This document shows, piece after piece, positions 1-5,758 of a DNA stretch of 11,100 bases (position 1 is the stretch's first letter; each line of letters begins with the position of its first letter). A program made the translations under genes and the position numbers. Source of the DNA: Burkholderiales bacterium (GTDB lineage: Bacteria; Pseudomonadota; Gammaproteobacteria; Burkholderiales; Burkholderiaceae_F). The stretch lies in the NCBI GenBank assembly GCA_021298875.1, contig JAJTHJ010000157.1, positions 1-11,100 of the forward strand. Reading direction: 5' to 3'. Under the pieces are notes generated by a model. The model had not been told where the DNA came from. It made no database searches and saw nothing but the letters and a program-made list of their open reading frames with translations.

Positions 1-294
1 ATGCTGCCGTTTTCGCTTTTCATGCTGGCCACGCGGCGCGCGCAATTCGTCGCCTTTCTGCGTGCGAACGCGCTGCGCGGGCTGGCGGGCGGGGCGTTGT
101 CGGCCGGCGCCTACGCGATCTCGGTGTGGGCGATGACGCGCGCGCCGGTCGCGCTGGTGGCCTCACTGCGCGAAACGTCCGTGCTGTTCGCCACGCTGCT
201 CGGCGCGCGCCTGCTGCGCGAGCGGCTCACCGCGCGCCGCTGGGCCGGCGTGGCGGCGGTGGTGGCAGGGGTGATCGCGCTTAAGGCGGGTTAA
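1..294 (+). CDS. EamA/DMT-family transporter, C-terminal fragment (cut by window edge)
   Basis: This is the end of an inner-membrane drug/metabolite transporter of the EamA (DMT) superfamily; the substrate cannot be told from sequence. The 97 visible residues hold about three hydrophobic segments (roughly residues 28-46, 49-69 and 80-96). The stretch ALVASLRETSVLFATLLGAR followed by RERLT and a last helix rich in Ala, Val and Gly is the typical close of the second EamA repeat. Full-length family members have about 280-300 residues and ten helices, so the gene almost certainly begins before base 1; the ATG at base 1 is probably an internal methionine. The TAA stop (292-294) overlaps the stop of the convergent yhaV on the other strand. 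The family call is firm, the function unknown. Confidence 0.85.
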   Translation: MLPFSLFMLATRRAQFVAFLRANALRGLAGGALSAGAYAISVWAMTRAPVALVASLRETSVLFATLLGARLLRERLTARRWAGVAAVVAGVIALKAG

Positions 295-805
295 CCGGGC
301 CGACGCAATACCGCCTGCAAGCGGACGCCGGTTTCGCGCGCCGCCGCCAACAGACTCGCCCAGTCGTCGGGCGGATTGCCGCCGGCAAGCATCTTCCCGA
401 ACACCTTGTAGGCGTCGTCGGCACTCTCGTAGGCGCGCTTGGTTTCGGCATCGTTGACCCAGGCCAACACGATCGTCTTGCTCGTCGCGTGGTAGCGGAA
501 GAACAGCCGGTACTGCCGAAAAACTTGGCGCGGAACCAGTGCCGATGCTGCACGCCCAGCGTCTGGCCCAGCCGGTACTCGGCGCGCGTCGGGTCTTGCG
601 GGATGACGTCGAACGCGAGCTTGACAATCGCCGCCAGCCGCTTGGTGGCGTTCTTGCTCGTGTATCCGCGCGGGTCTTTGCGGCGCAACGCCTCGACCTG
701 CCGGGTCAGCTTTTCGACCTGGGCGAGAAACAGCGGATGCGCAAAAATCGTCCACCCGTGCACGACGAGCGGCGCACCCGCCGCCGCAGGCGCCGCGCGG
801 CTCAT
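291..805 (-). pseudogene. yhaV: YhaV-family ribonuclease toxin, frameshifted
   Basis: This is the toxin of a PrlF/YhaV type II toxin-antitoxin system; the E. coli family member is a RelE-like, ribosome-associated mRNA-cleaving RNase. Two reading frames together give a whole protein. The first frame (from ATG 805) carries the N-terminal half, with HGWTIFAHPLF, SKNATKRLAAI and HRHWFRAKFF. The second frame carries the C-terminal half, with RQYRLFFRYHATSKTIVLAW, DDAYKVFGKML and PPDDWASL, ending at TAA 291-293. They join at residues 95-97, at an A5 run on the + strand (519-523). One extra base there would give a single protein of about 171 residues reading KFFRQYRLFFRY, close to E. coli YhaV (154 residues). 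As printed, about 96 native residues run into unrelated sequence stopping at 281. Its start overlaps the antitoxin stop as ATGA (802-805), so the two are translationally coupled. It is either a decayed toxin or a homopolymer sequencing error. Confidence 0.85.
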
Positions 806-1131
806 TCGTCCTGCGGGGCGAGCGGCGCGTCGAGATCGATCTTCGCCCGCCCCGTCAGCGCGCGCAGCCGCTCGACCCAGGCTTTGTCGAGCGCCTTGAG
901 TGCACGCGGGCGGCGCGCGATGTCCCGCGCGAGAAAGTCGAGAAAGGCACCGAGCGCCGGGTCGTCGCCCGCGGCATCGCCAGCGCGTTGCAGCACCACT
1001 TCGCCGCCGGGACGAATGCTGTAGCGGATCTTGTCGCGCTTGCGCAGCCGCAGCGCGCGGCGCACCGATTGCGGCACGGTCGTCTGGTAGCGGTCGGTCA
1101 GGGTCGATTCGGCTTCAAGGGCGGCGGGCAT
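802..1131 (-). CDS. prlF: PrlF-family antitoxin (AbrB/SpoVT-type DNA-binding)
   Basis: This is the antitoxin that neutralises YhaV and, in the known E. coli system, binds its own promoter. The 109-residue product matches PrlF (SohA, 111 residues) along its length. It has an N-terminal swapped-hairpin AbrB domain (about residues 10-50, with DRYQTTVPQSVRRALRL then KIRYSIRPGGEVVLQR). A helical C-terminal half follows, with DPALGAFLDFLARDI, and an acidic end. ATG 1131 is used because family homology begins at once; no good Shine-Dalgarno sequence precedes it, but a sigma70-like promoter lies 30-60 bases upstream. It is first in the operon and overlaps yhaV by 4 bases, the standard order for this family. 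The antitoxin reads intact although the toxin does not, which is the order of decay expected if toxin activity was lost first. The family call is strong. Confidence 0.93.
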   Translation of the reverse strand: MPAALEAESTLTDRYQTTVPQSVRRALRLRKRDKIRYSIRPGGEVVLQRAGDAAGDDPALGAFLDFLARDIARRPRALKALDKAWVERLRALTGRAKIDLDAPLAPQDE

Positions 1132-1160
1132 GACGGCGGAGTGATCGGTGAGACGACCCC

Positions 1161-1189
1161 ATGGTAATGCAATTGCCTTGCCCCCTCAA
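1161..1189 (-). promoter_or_regulatory. Candidate sigma70 promoter for prlF-yhaV
   Basis: Read on the - strand, TTGAGG (1189-1184) and TACCAT (1166-1161) are separated by exactly 17 bases. Each hexamer matches four of six sigma70 consensus positions. Transcription would start near 1153-1155, leaving a leader of about 25 bases before the prlF ATG. The spacer contains the 8-base palindrome GCAATTGC (1169-1176), a possible but unproven operator half for PrlF autoregulation. This was picked by eye from a GC-rich region, so chance is possible. Confidence 0.35.
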
Positions 1190-1210
1190 TGCGGGCCGAC
1201 GCCACCAAGG

Positions 1211-1219
1211 TGCTATGTT
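1211..1219 (+). promoter_or_regulatory. Candidate extended -10 promoter for the wax synthase operon
   Basis: TGCTATGTT (1211-1219) fits an extended -10 element: TG, one base, then TATGTT with four of six matches. No convincing -35 box lies 16-18 bases upstream, which extended -10 promoters tolerate. It sits about 43 bases before the preferred TTG start at 1262. If this is the promoter, translation cannot begin at the upstream GTG (1148). It is weak evidence on its own. Confidence 0.25.
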
Positions 1220-1251
1220 CGTCCCGACCTCGCGCACGAACAGCACAGAAC

Positions 1252-1257
1252 GGGGAG
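1252..1257 (+). promoter_or_regulatory. Ribosome binding site deciding the TTG start of the wax synthase
   Basis: GGGGAG ends 4 bases before TTG 1262-1264. It is the only good Shine-Dalgarno match in the 130 bases before the conserved N-terminus, and it favours the TTG over the upstream in-frame GTG at 1148. The spacing is a little short. Confidence 0.55.
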
Positions 1258-1261
1258 ACTC

Positions 1262-2773
1262 TTGAGCACCACCGCCGCGCCGCACTTGCCGCCCCGCTTG
1301 CTGCCGTTAAGCGGGCTGGACGCGCTGTTCCTGCATCTGGAAACGGCCGAGATGCCGATGCACGTCGGCAGCCTCAGTCTGCTCGAGCCGCCCGCGGGTT
1401 ACACGGGCGGCTTTGTCGAAGACGTGCGCCGACACATGGCTGCGCGGCTGCATCTGGCGCCGGCCTTTACGCGCAAGCTGGCCGAGATGCCGCTGGGCCT
1501 CGCCAACCCGGTGTGGATCAACGTGCCGGACGTGAACGTCGTCCACCACATCCACCACGTGCAACTGCCGCGCCCCGGCACGCTGGCGCAACTGGAAGCC
1601 TGCGTCGCGCGCCTGCACGGGCAACTACTCGACCGTAACCGGCCGCTGTGGGCGCTGTACATCATCGAGAGCCTGAAGAGCGGCGCGATCGGCTACTACG
1701 CCAAGGTGCACCACGCGGCGATCGACGGCGCGGCGGGCATCGCGCTCGCCAAGGCGATGCTCGACATCACGCCGCAGCCGCGCGAGGTGCCGCCGCCGCC
1801 AGCCGCTGCGGGCACGGCCGCTGCGCCGGCGGCGACCGATCTGCTCGGCGCCGCCGCGCGCACCACCTGGAACCAGTTGCGCAAGGCTGCGGCGCTCTTG
1901 CCCACCGCGGCCAAGACCGGCTCGCAGGCCTTGGCGCAGGGCGTGGGGCAACTGCTCTTCGGCGCCGCTGCCACGGCCAAGGGAACGTTTGCGCTCGGCC
2001 CGCGCACGGCGTTAAACGGCGCCATCACCGCGCGGCGCGCCTACGGCACGCTGTCGCTGCCGCTGCCGCAGTTCAAGGCCACGGCCGCGGCGCTGGAGGT
2101 GACCTTGAACGACCTGGTGCTCGCGGTCTGCGCCGGCGCGCTGCGCGCGTGGCTGGCGCAGCACGGCGGCGTGCCGCGCACCACGCTCTATGCGGGCGTG
2201 CCGTTCTCGCTGCGCGCGGCGGGCGATGCGCGCAGCGACAACCAAGTGTCGATGATGCGCGCGCAACTGGCCACACAGATCGCCGACCCCGCGCGGCGGC
2301 TGGCGGCGATCCATGCGTCGATGGCGATGGGCAAGCAACTGACCGGCAGCCTGCGCGCACTGGTGCCGACCGACTACCCGTCGCTCGGCGCCCCCTGGCT
2401 GCTCGCCGGGCTGACCGCACTGGTGGGCCGTACGCCGCTGGCCGCGCATATCCCGCTGCTGGCGAATGTGGCGATCTCCAACGTGACTGGGCCGCCGGTG
2501 CCGCTGTACTTGGCCGGTGCCAGGATGACCCACTACTGGCCGGCCTCGATCGTCGTGCACGGCGTGGGGCTGAACATCACCGTGCAGAGCTATTGCGACT
2601 GGCTGGAAGTGGGCCTGACCGCCTGCCGCGACAGCGTGCCCGATCTGCCGAAGTTCAAGGGCATGTTGAAGGCGGCGTTTGCGGAGTACGTGGCGCTGGC
2701 GAAGAAGAAGGCGAAACCCACGGCCAAGCCTCGCAAGCGCGTAGCGCGCGCCAAGGCGCGAGCGCCACGATGA
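1262..2773 (+). CDS. Wax ester synthase / diacylglycerol acyltransferase (WS/DGAT)
   Basis: This enzyme joins acyl-CoA to a long-chain alcohol or to diacylglycerol, making wax esters or triacylglycerol, usually at the inner leaflet of the cytoplasmic membrane. The condensing motif HHxxxDG is present as HHAAIDG (His150, His151, Asp155, Gly156 counting from the TTG). Other family blocks are PLSGLDALFLHLE plus MPMHVGSL at the N-terminus, NDLVLAVCAGALRAWL mid-protein, and SNVTGP near the C-terminus. At 503 residues the length is normal. The TTG at 1262 is chosen because GGGGAG precedes it and homology begins shortly after; the alternative GTG at 1148 adds 38 residues unlike the family. The C-terminus is a Lys/Arg/Ala/Pro tail of 24 residues with seven Lys, five Arg and no acidic residue. 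It opens a five-gene cluster and its TGA overlaps the next ATG (ATGA, 2770-2773). Preference for alcohol or diacylglycerol cannot be read from sequence. Confidence 0.93.
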   Translation: MSTTAAPHLPPRLLPLSGLDALFLHLETAEMPMHVGSLSLLEPPAGYTGGFVEDVRRHMAARLHLAPAFTRKLAEMPLGLANPVWINVPDVNVVHHIHHVQLPRPGTLAQLEACVARLHGQLLDRNRPLWALYIIESLKSGAIGYYAKVHHAAIDGAAGIALAKAMLDITPQPREVPPPPAAAGTAAAPAATDLLGAAARTTWNQLRKAAALLPTAAKTGSQALAQGVGQLLFGAAATAKGTFALGPRTALNGAITARRAYGTLSLPLPQFKATAAALEVTLNDLVLAVCAGALRAWLAQHGGVPRTTLYAGVPFSLRAAGDARSDNQVSMMRAQLATQIADPARRLAAIHASMAMGKQLTGSLRALVPTDYPSLGAPWLLAGLTALVGRTPLAAHIPLLANVAISNVTGPPVPLYLAGARMTHYWPASIVVHGVGLNITVQSYCDWLEVGLTACRDSVPDLPKFKGMLKAAFAEYVALAKKKAKPTAKPRKRVARAKARAPR

Positions 2774-3186
2774 ACACCTCCGGCGAGGCTCACACCGCCC
2801 GCTGCGCCTGCGGCGCCTGCACGATCACGGTGACCGCGCCGCCGCAGTTGCATGGCGTGTGCCACTGCGACCACTGCAAGCAGCGCACGGGCAGCGCGTT
2901 CGGCATCTCGATGTACTTCAAACGCAGCGACGTGGCGGCCATCGAGGGCGACACCAAGGTCTACGCCTTTCACCACGAGCGGCAGAACCACGACCAGGAG
3001 CGGCATTTCTGCGCACGCTGTGGAACGACGCTGTACTGGACCCTGTCCGTGCTGCCGGATCGGATCGGCATCGCCGGCGGCTGCTTCGACGGCGCTCCAT
3101 TCGGCGAACCGAACATGTCCGTCACGCACGGCAAGAAGTTCGGCTGGGTCGGGTTACCGGACGCTTGGCGCGTGGCGATGGACTAA
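2770..3186 (+). CDS. GFA-family (Mss4-like fold) zinc-binding protein
   Basis: This 138-residue protein belongs to the GFA family, named for a glutathione-dependent formaldehyde-activating enzyme; most members have no proven reaction. Zinc ligands are visible in the family order: Cys12, Cys14 and Cys17 (CACGAC), Cys31, Cys33 and Cys36 (CHCDHC), then Cys81 and Cys84 (CARC). The residues around them, such as KQRTGSAFG after the second cluster, CGTTLYW after the third and the later GGCFD, are typical of the family, and the length is normal. ATG 2770 overlaps the wax synthase stop by 4 bases, so translation is probably coupled; no strong ribosome binding site of its own is seen. Its role beside lipid genes is unclear, and the formaldehyde label should not be taken as a function. 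Confidence 0.9.
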   Translation: MNTSGEAHTARCACGACTITVTAPPQLHGVCHCDHCKQRTGSAFGISMYFKRSDVAAIEGDTKVYAFHHERQNHDQERHFCARCGTTLYWTLSVLPDRIGIAGGCFDGAPFGEPNMSVTHGKKFGWVGLPDAWRVAMD

Positions 3187-3194
3187 GGCGGGCG

Positions 3195-3896
3195 ATGCGG
3201 ATCGTCGATATCCAGATCGTCGCCGCGCCGACGCCGGCCGACGCGCCCACGCAGCGAATGGCGCGCTCCTGCTCCAGCACCGTGCGCATCCGCGCGGCGC
3301 AACCGTCCGAGGCTGAAGCGTTGACCGAACTCGCCTTGGCGGCAAAGGCCGCGTGGGGCTACGACCATGCGCAGCTCGCCGCCTGGCGCCCGCTGCTTGC
3401 CGTCACGGCGCAGCAGTTGGCGGAACAGCCGGCCTACGTGGCCGAAGACCGTGGCGAGCGGCTCGGCTTCTACACGCTGCGCCATGCCGACGCGCGCTGG
3501 GAACTCGACAACCTGTGGGTCGCCCCGGCGTGGATGCAACGCGGCGTCGGCCGCCTGCTGCTCGCGCACGCAGTACGCGTGGCAAGCAGCCGCGGCGCGA
3601 CCGAACGACACATCGACGCCGACCCGAACGCCGAGCCGTTCTACCTGCGCTGCGGGGCCGAGCGGCGCGACGCGGCGGCCGCGCCGATCGCCGGCCAACC
3701 CGCGCGCGTGCGGCCGCAACTCGTCCTCGATCTGCGTGCCAACGCTGCGCAGTCGGCCGCCGGCGACGACAGCCACGTAGCCCGGATGAAGCGAAGCGAA
3801 ATCCGGGGCGAGCGCACGCTGAGGCCATTGGCGCCGGACCGAAGCGCCGCCCCGGATTCCGTCGCTGCGCTCCTGCATCCAGGCTACGAAGGCTGA
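3195..3896 (+). CDS. GNAT-family N-acetyltransferase with repeat-derived C-terminal tail
   Basis: This is a predicted acetyl-CoA-dependent acetyltransferase of unknown substrate. The GNAT core runs from about residue 30 (TVRIRAAQPSEAEALTELAL) to about 182 (PQLVLDL). The acetyl-CoA-binding motif A is LDNLWVAPAWMQRGVGRLLL, containing QRGVGR, and motif B contains DPNAEPFYLRCGAE. ATG 3195 lies 8 bases after the GFA stop with AAGG six bases upstream. An in-frame ATG at 3258 gives a product starting just before the domain and is a serious alternative. Residues from about 195 to the stop are encoded by the inverted repeat pair at 3777-3887 and look unlike any acetyltransferase, for example ARMKRSEIRGE. 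The original stop was probably lost when the repeat arrived. The family is certain, the tail is probably not functional. Confidence 0.82.
   Translation: MRIVDIQIVAAPTPADAPTQRMARSCSSTVRIRAAQPSEAEALTELALAAKAAWGYDHAQLAAWRPLLAVTAQQLAEQPAYVAEDRGERLGFYTLRHADARWELDNLWVAPAWMQRGVGRLLLAHAVRVASSRGATERHIDADPNAEPFYLRCGAERRDAAAAPIAGQPARVRPQLVLDLRANAAQSAAGDDSHVARMKRSEIRGERTLRPLAPDRSAAPDSVAALLHPGYEG
3777..3887. repeat. REP-like inverted repeat pair (dispersed palindromic repeat)
   Basis: Left arm 3777-3809 begins GTAGCCCGGATGAAGCGAAG and ends AATCCGGGGC. Right arm 3849-3887 begins GCCCCGGATTCCGTCGCTGC and ends CATCCAGGCTAC. The arms are imperfect reverse complements around a 39-base centre: outer GTAGCC/GGCTAC and inner ATCCGGGGC/GCCCCGGAT pair, with small differences between. 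From general knowledge, this GTAGCCCGGAT...ATCCGGG type is dispersed in many copies, usually between genes, in proteobacterial genomes. Here it lies inside the last 120 bases of the acetyltransferase reading frame and stays open. It could fold as a transcript hairpin upstream of the next gene. Confidence 0.8.
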
Positions 3897-3916
3897 ACCG
3901 CCCTTTCCTCCCAGCA

Positions 3917-4783
3917 ATGAAAGCTACACCCCAACGCTCTAATGCCGCCGCGCGCCGCAAGACCAAAGCGCCGCCCGCCCCCTACTACAGCGAGGTCCGC
4001 GACGACCCGCCGGCCGATCCCAATCCCTTCGACCCCGACAGCGTGCAGGCGCCGTCGTGGCTGCTGATGTCGCTGGAGTGGCGTGCCTACTTCGAGTTCG
4101 GCGCCACGGTCGCCTCCCTGCCCTGGCTGCAAAAGGCGCCGCAGGGCGACGGCCATCCGGTGCTGGTGTTCCCCGGCTTGGCGGCGGGCGATCTGACCAC
4201 TGCGGCGATGCGCGCGTACCTGGCCAAGCGCGGCTATGCCGTCTACGGCTGGGAGCAGGGGTTGAACCTCGGGCCGCGCCCCGGCGTGGTCGAAGGCAAT
4301 CTGCGCCGCGTGCGCGCGCTCGCGGACAAGCACGGCCGCACGGTGAGCCTGGTTGGCTGGAGCCTGGGCGGCATCTATGCGCGCGAGATCGCCAAGGAGA
4401 TTCCGGAAGTCGTGCGCAGCGTGGTCACGCTGGGCACCCCGTTTACCGGCCACCCGCGCGCGACCAATGCCTGGCGGCTGTACGAACTGACCGCCGGTCA
4501 CAAGCCGCACCACCATCCGCGCCACGAGCGATTGCACATCCCGCCGCCGCGGCCGACCACATCGATCTACAGCAAGACCGACGGCGTGGTGGCCTGGCAA
4601 TGCAGCATCAACGCCCCGCACCCGCACACCGAGAACATCGAGGTCTACGCGAGCCACCTCGGGCTCGGCATGAACCCCGCGGCGCTGTACGCGATTGCCG
4701 ACCGGCTGGCGCAGCGCGAAGGGGCTTGGCACCGGTTCCACCGGCAGGGGTGGCGGGCGATGGTGTATCCGGAGGTGTCTTGA
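3917..4783 (+). CDS. Alpha/beta hydrolase (lipase/esterase-like)
   Basis: This 288-residue cytoplasmic serine hydrolase most likely cleaves an ester. A catalytic triad is visible: Ser149 in the nucleophile elbow GWSLGG, Asp222 in SKTDGVV, and His247 in SHLGLG. The oxyanion-hole strand is HPVLVFPGLAAGD. The first 45 residues are Ala/Pro/Lys-rich with no signal peptide. The bundle LLMSLEWRAYFEFGATVASL before the core may touch membrane or lipid. ATG 3917 is chosen as the first start after the repeat; no Shine-Dalgarno sequence is seen, so it may depend on coupling. The arrangement resembles PGAP1-like lipases, but the substrate is unknown. Location downstream of a wax/triacylglycerol synthase suggests neutral lipid or acyl-ester turnover, which is inference. 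Its TGA overlaps the start of the next hydrolase (TTGA). Confidence 0.88.
   Translation: MKATPQRSNAAARRKTKAPPAPYYSEVRDDPPADPNPFDPDSVQAPSWLLMSLEWRAYFEFGATVASLPWLQKAPQGDGHPVLVFPGLAAGDLTTAAMRAYLAKRGYAVYGWEQGLNLGPRPGVVEGNLRRVRALADKHGRTVSLVGWSLGGIYAREIAKEIPEVVRSVVTLGTPFTGHPRATNAWRLYELTAGHKPHHHPRHERLHIPPPRPTTSIYSKTDGVVAWQCSINAPHPHTENIEVYASHLGLGMNPAALYAIADRLAQREGAWHRFHRQGWRAMVYPEVS
4771..4775 (+). promoter_or_regulatory. Ribosome binding site deciding the TTG start of the second hydrolase
   Basis: GGAGG lies four bases before TTG 4780-4782, inside the last codons of the preceding gene. It supports TTG as start with a TTGA stop/start overlap, since no ATG or GTG occurs in frame nearby before homology begins. 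Confidence 0.65.
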
Positions 4784-5670
4784 GCCGCGCGGCCGCCAAC
4801 GGCATCGAACTCGAGTACGACCTGCAAGGCCCGGCGCGCGGGCCGGTGGTGGTGCTGATCATGGGGCTGGGTATGCAGCTCGTGTCCTGGCCGCAGGCGC
4901 TGGTCGATCTGCTGGTCGCGCGCGGTTTGCGCGTGCTGCGCTTCGACAATCGCGATGCGGGCCTTTCCACGCAGATGGCTGCGTACCCGCCGCCGCGACT
5001 GAGCCAGGCCTTTATGCGCGCGGCGTTCAATTTGCCGATCGCCGCACCCTACCGGCTGGAAGACATGGCCGGCGACACCGCGGCGCTGCTCGACGCGCTC
5101 GGCATCGGGCGCGCGCACATCGTCGGCGCCTCGATGGGAGGGATGATTGCGCAGACGATGGCGGCGCGGCACCGCGAGCGCTCCGTGACGCTCACCTCGA
5201 TCATGTCCACCAGCGGCGCGCGCGGGCTGCCGCCGCCGCGGATCGAAGCCTTCCTCGCGCTGACGCGGCGACCGTCGAAAGCCGCCTCGCTCGACAAGCT
5301 GGTCGCGCACTACGTGCATCTGTTCCAAGTGATCGGCAGCCCCGGCTACCCCACGCCCGAGGACGAACTGCGCGCGCGCATGCGCACCGTGCTCGCGCGC
5401 GCGTACCGGCCCGACGGCACCGCGCGCCAGATGCTGGCGATCCTCGCTTCCGGCAGCCGCTCCTACGAGTTGACGACCATCACCGCACCCACGCTGGTGA
5501 TCCACGGCAAGTCCGACCCGCTGATCCCGTCCGCCTGCGGCGTCGACGTGGCGAACAAAGTGCCCGGCGCGCGGCTGGAGTTGATCGACGGCATGGGCCA
5601 CGATCTGCCGGCGGCGCTGCTGCCGCGGTTGGCGGAGCTGATCGAGGCGCACTGCCGAAGCGCTTCGTGA
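4780..5670 (+). CDS. Alpha/beta fold hydrolase (second in cluster)
   Basis: This 296-residue serine hydrolase belongs to the broad alpha/beta fold group that includes methylesterases and enol-lactonases. The oxyanion region is VVVLIMGLGMQLVSWP. A conserved FDNRDAGLST follows, the signature of the RdmC-like esterase group. The nucleophile is Ser118 in GASMGG, the acid Asp246 in HGKSDPLIP, and the base His274 in DGMGHDLP. A helical cap lies between about residues 140 and 220. TTG 4780 is the start: GGAGG precedes it, and the domain begins within ten residues. It is not a duplicate of the upstream hydrolase; motifs and cap differ. It is the last gene of the + strand cluster and converges on the phn operon. 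Substrate is unknown. Confidence 0.88.
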   Translation: MSRAAANGIELEYDLQGPARGPVVVLIMGLGMQLVSWPQALVDLLVARGLRVLRFDNRDAGLSTQMAAYPPPRLSQAFMRAAFNLPIAAPYRLEDMAGDTAALLDALGIGRAHIVGASMGGMIAQTMAARHRERSVTLTSIMSTSGARGLPPPRIEAFLALTRRPSKAASLDKLVAHYVHLFQVIGSPGYPTPEDELRARMRTVLARAYRPDGTARQMLAILASGSRSYELTTITAPTLVIHGKSDPLIPSACGVDVANKVPGARLELIDGMGHDLPAALLPRLAELIEAHCRSAS

Positions 5671-5758
5671 GTCGTTCTTCGTTGCAGACGCCTGCGTCCG
5701 CGCTACAGGCGCTGGTCGCGGAACGCGAAACGGGCGGACAAGCGCGCGGCAAGGCGCT
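5671..5758. other. Convergent intergenic gap between hydrolase and phn operon
   Basis: These 88 bases separate the ends of two convergent operons. CGCCTG (5689-5694) can pair with CAGGCG (5706-5711) over an 11-base loop, but no T-run follows on either strand, so no intrinsic terminator is called. Just upstream, within the hydrolase end, CGAAGCGCTTCG (5656-5667) is a perfect palindrome without a loop. Termination here may be Rho-dependent. Confidence 0.4.

Noticed and set aside
519..526. Programmed -1 frameshift in yhaV
   Set aside because: G TTT TTC is a poor slippery heptamer and no family precedent is known to me; kept only as a minor alternative to mutation or sequencing error.
281..805. 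A continuous 174-residue - strand protein covering the toxin region
   Set aside because: Only its first 96 or so residues resemble YhaV; the rest is low-complexity Arg/Ala/Thr-rich sequence, while the true C-terminal half reads in another frame ending at 291.
1148..1261. An upstream GTG start giving a 541-residue wax synthase
   Set aside because: The extra 38 residues resemble no family N-terminus and GTG 1148 has no ribosome binding site, whereas TTG 1262 follows GGGGAG.
1648..3186. Long overlapping open frames inside the wax synthase on both strands
   Set aside because: Arg/Ala/Gly-rich compositions with no domain are typical shadow frames of high-GC coding sequence; the main frame carries all the family motifs. 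The GFA gene at the end of one of these frames is kept separately.
5656..5711. Possible bidirectional terminator at the convergent junction
   Set aside because: CGAAGCGCTTCG has no loop and the CGCCTG/CAGGCG pair has an 11-base loop; neither is followed by a T-run on either strand.
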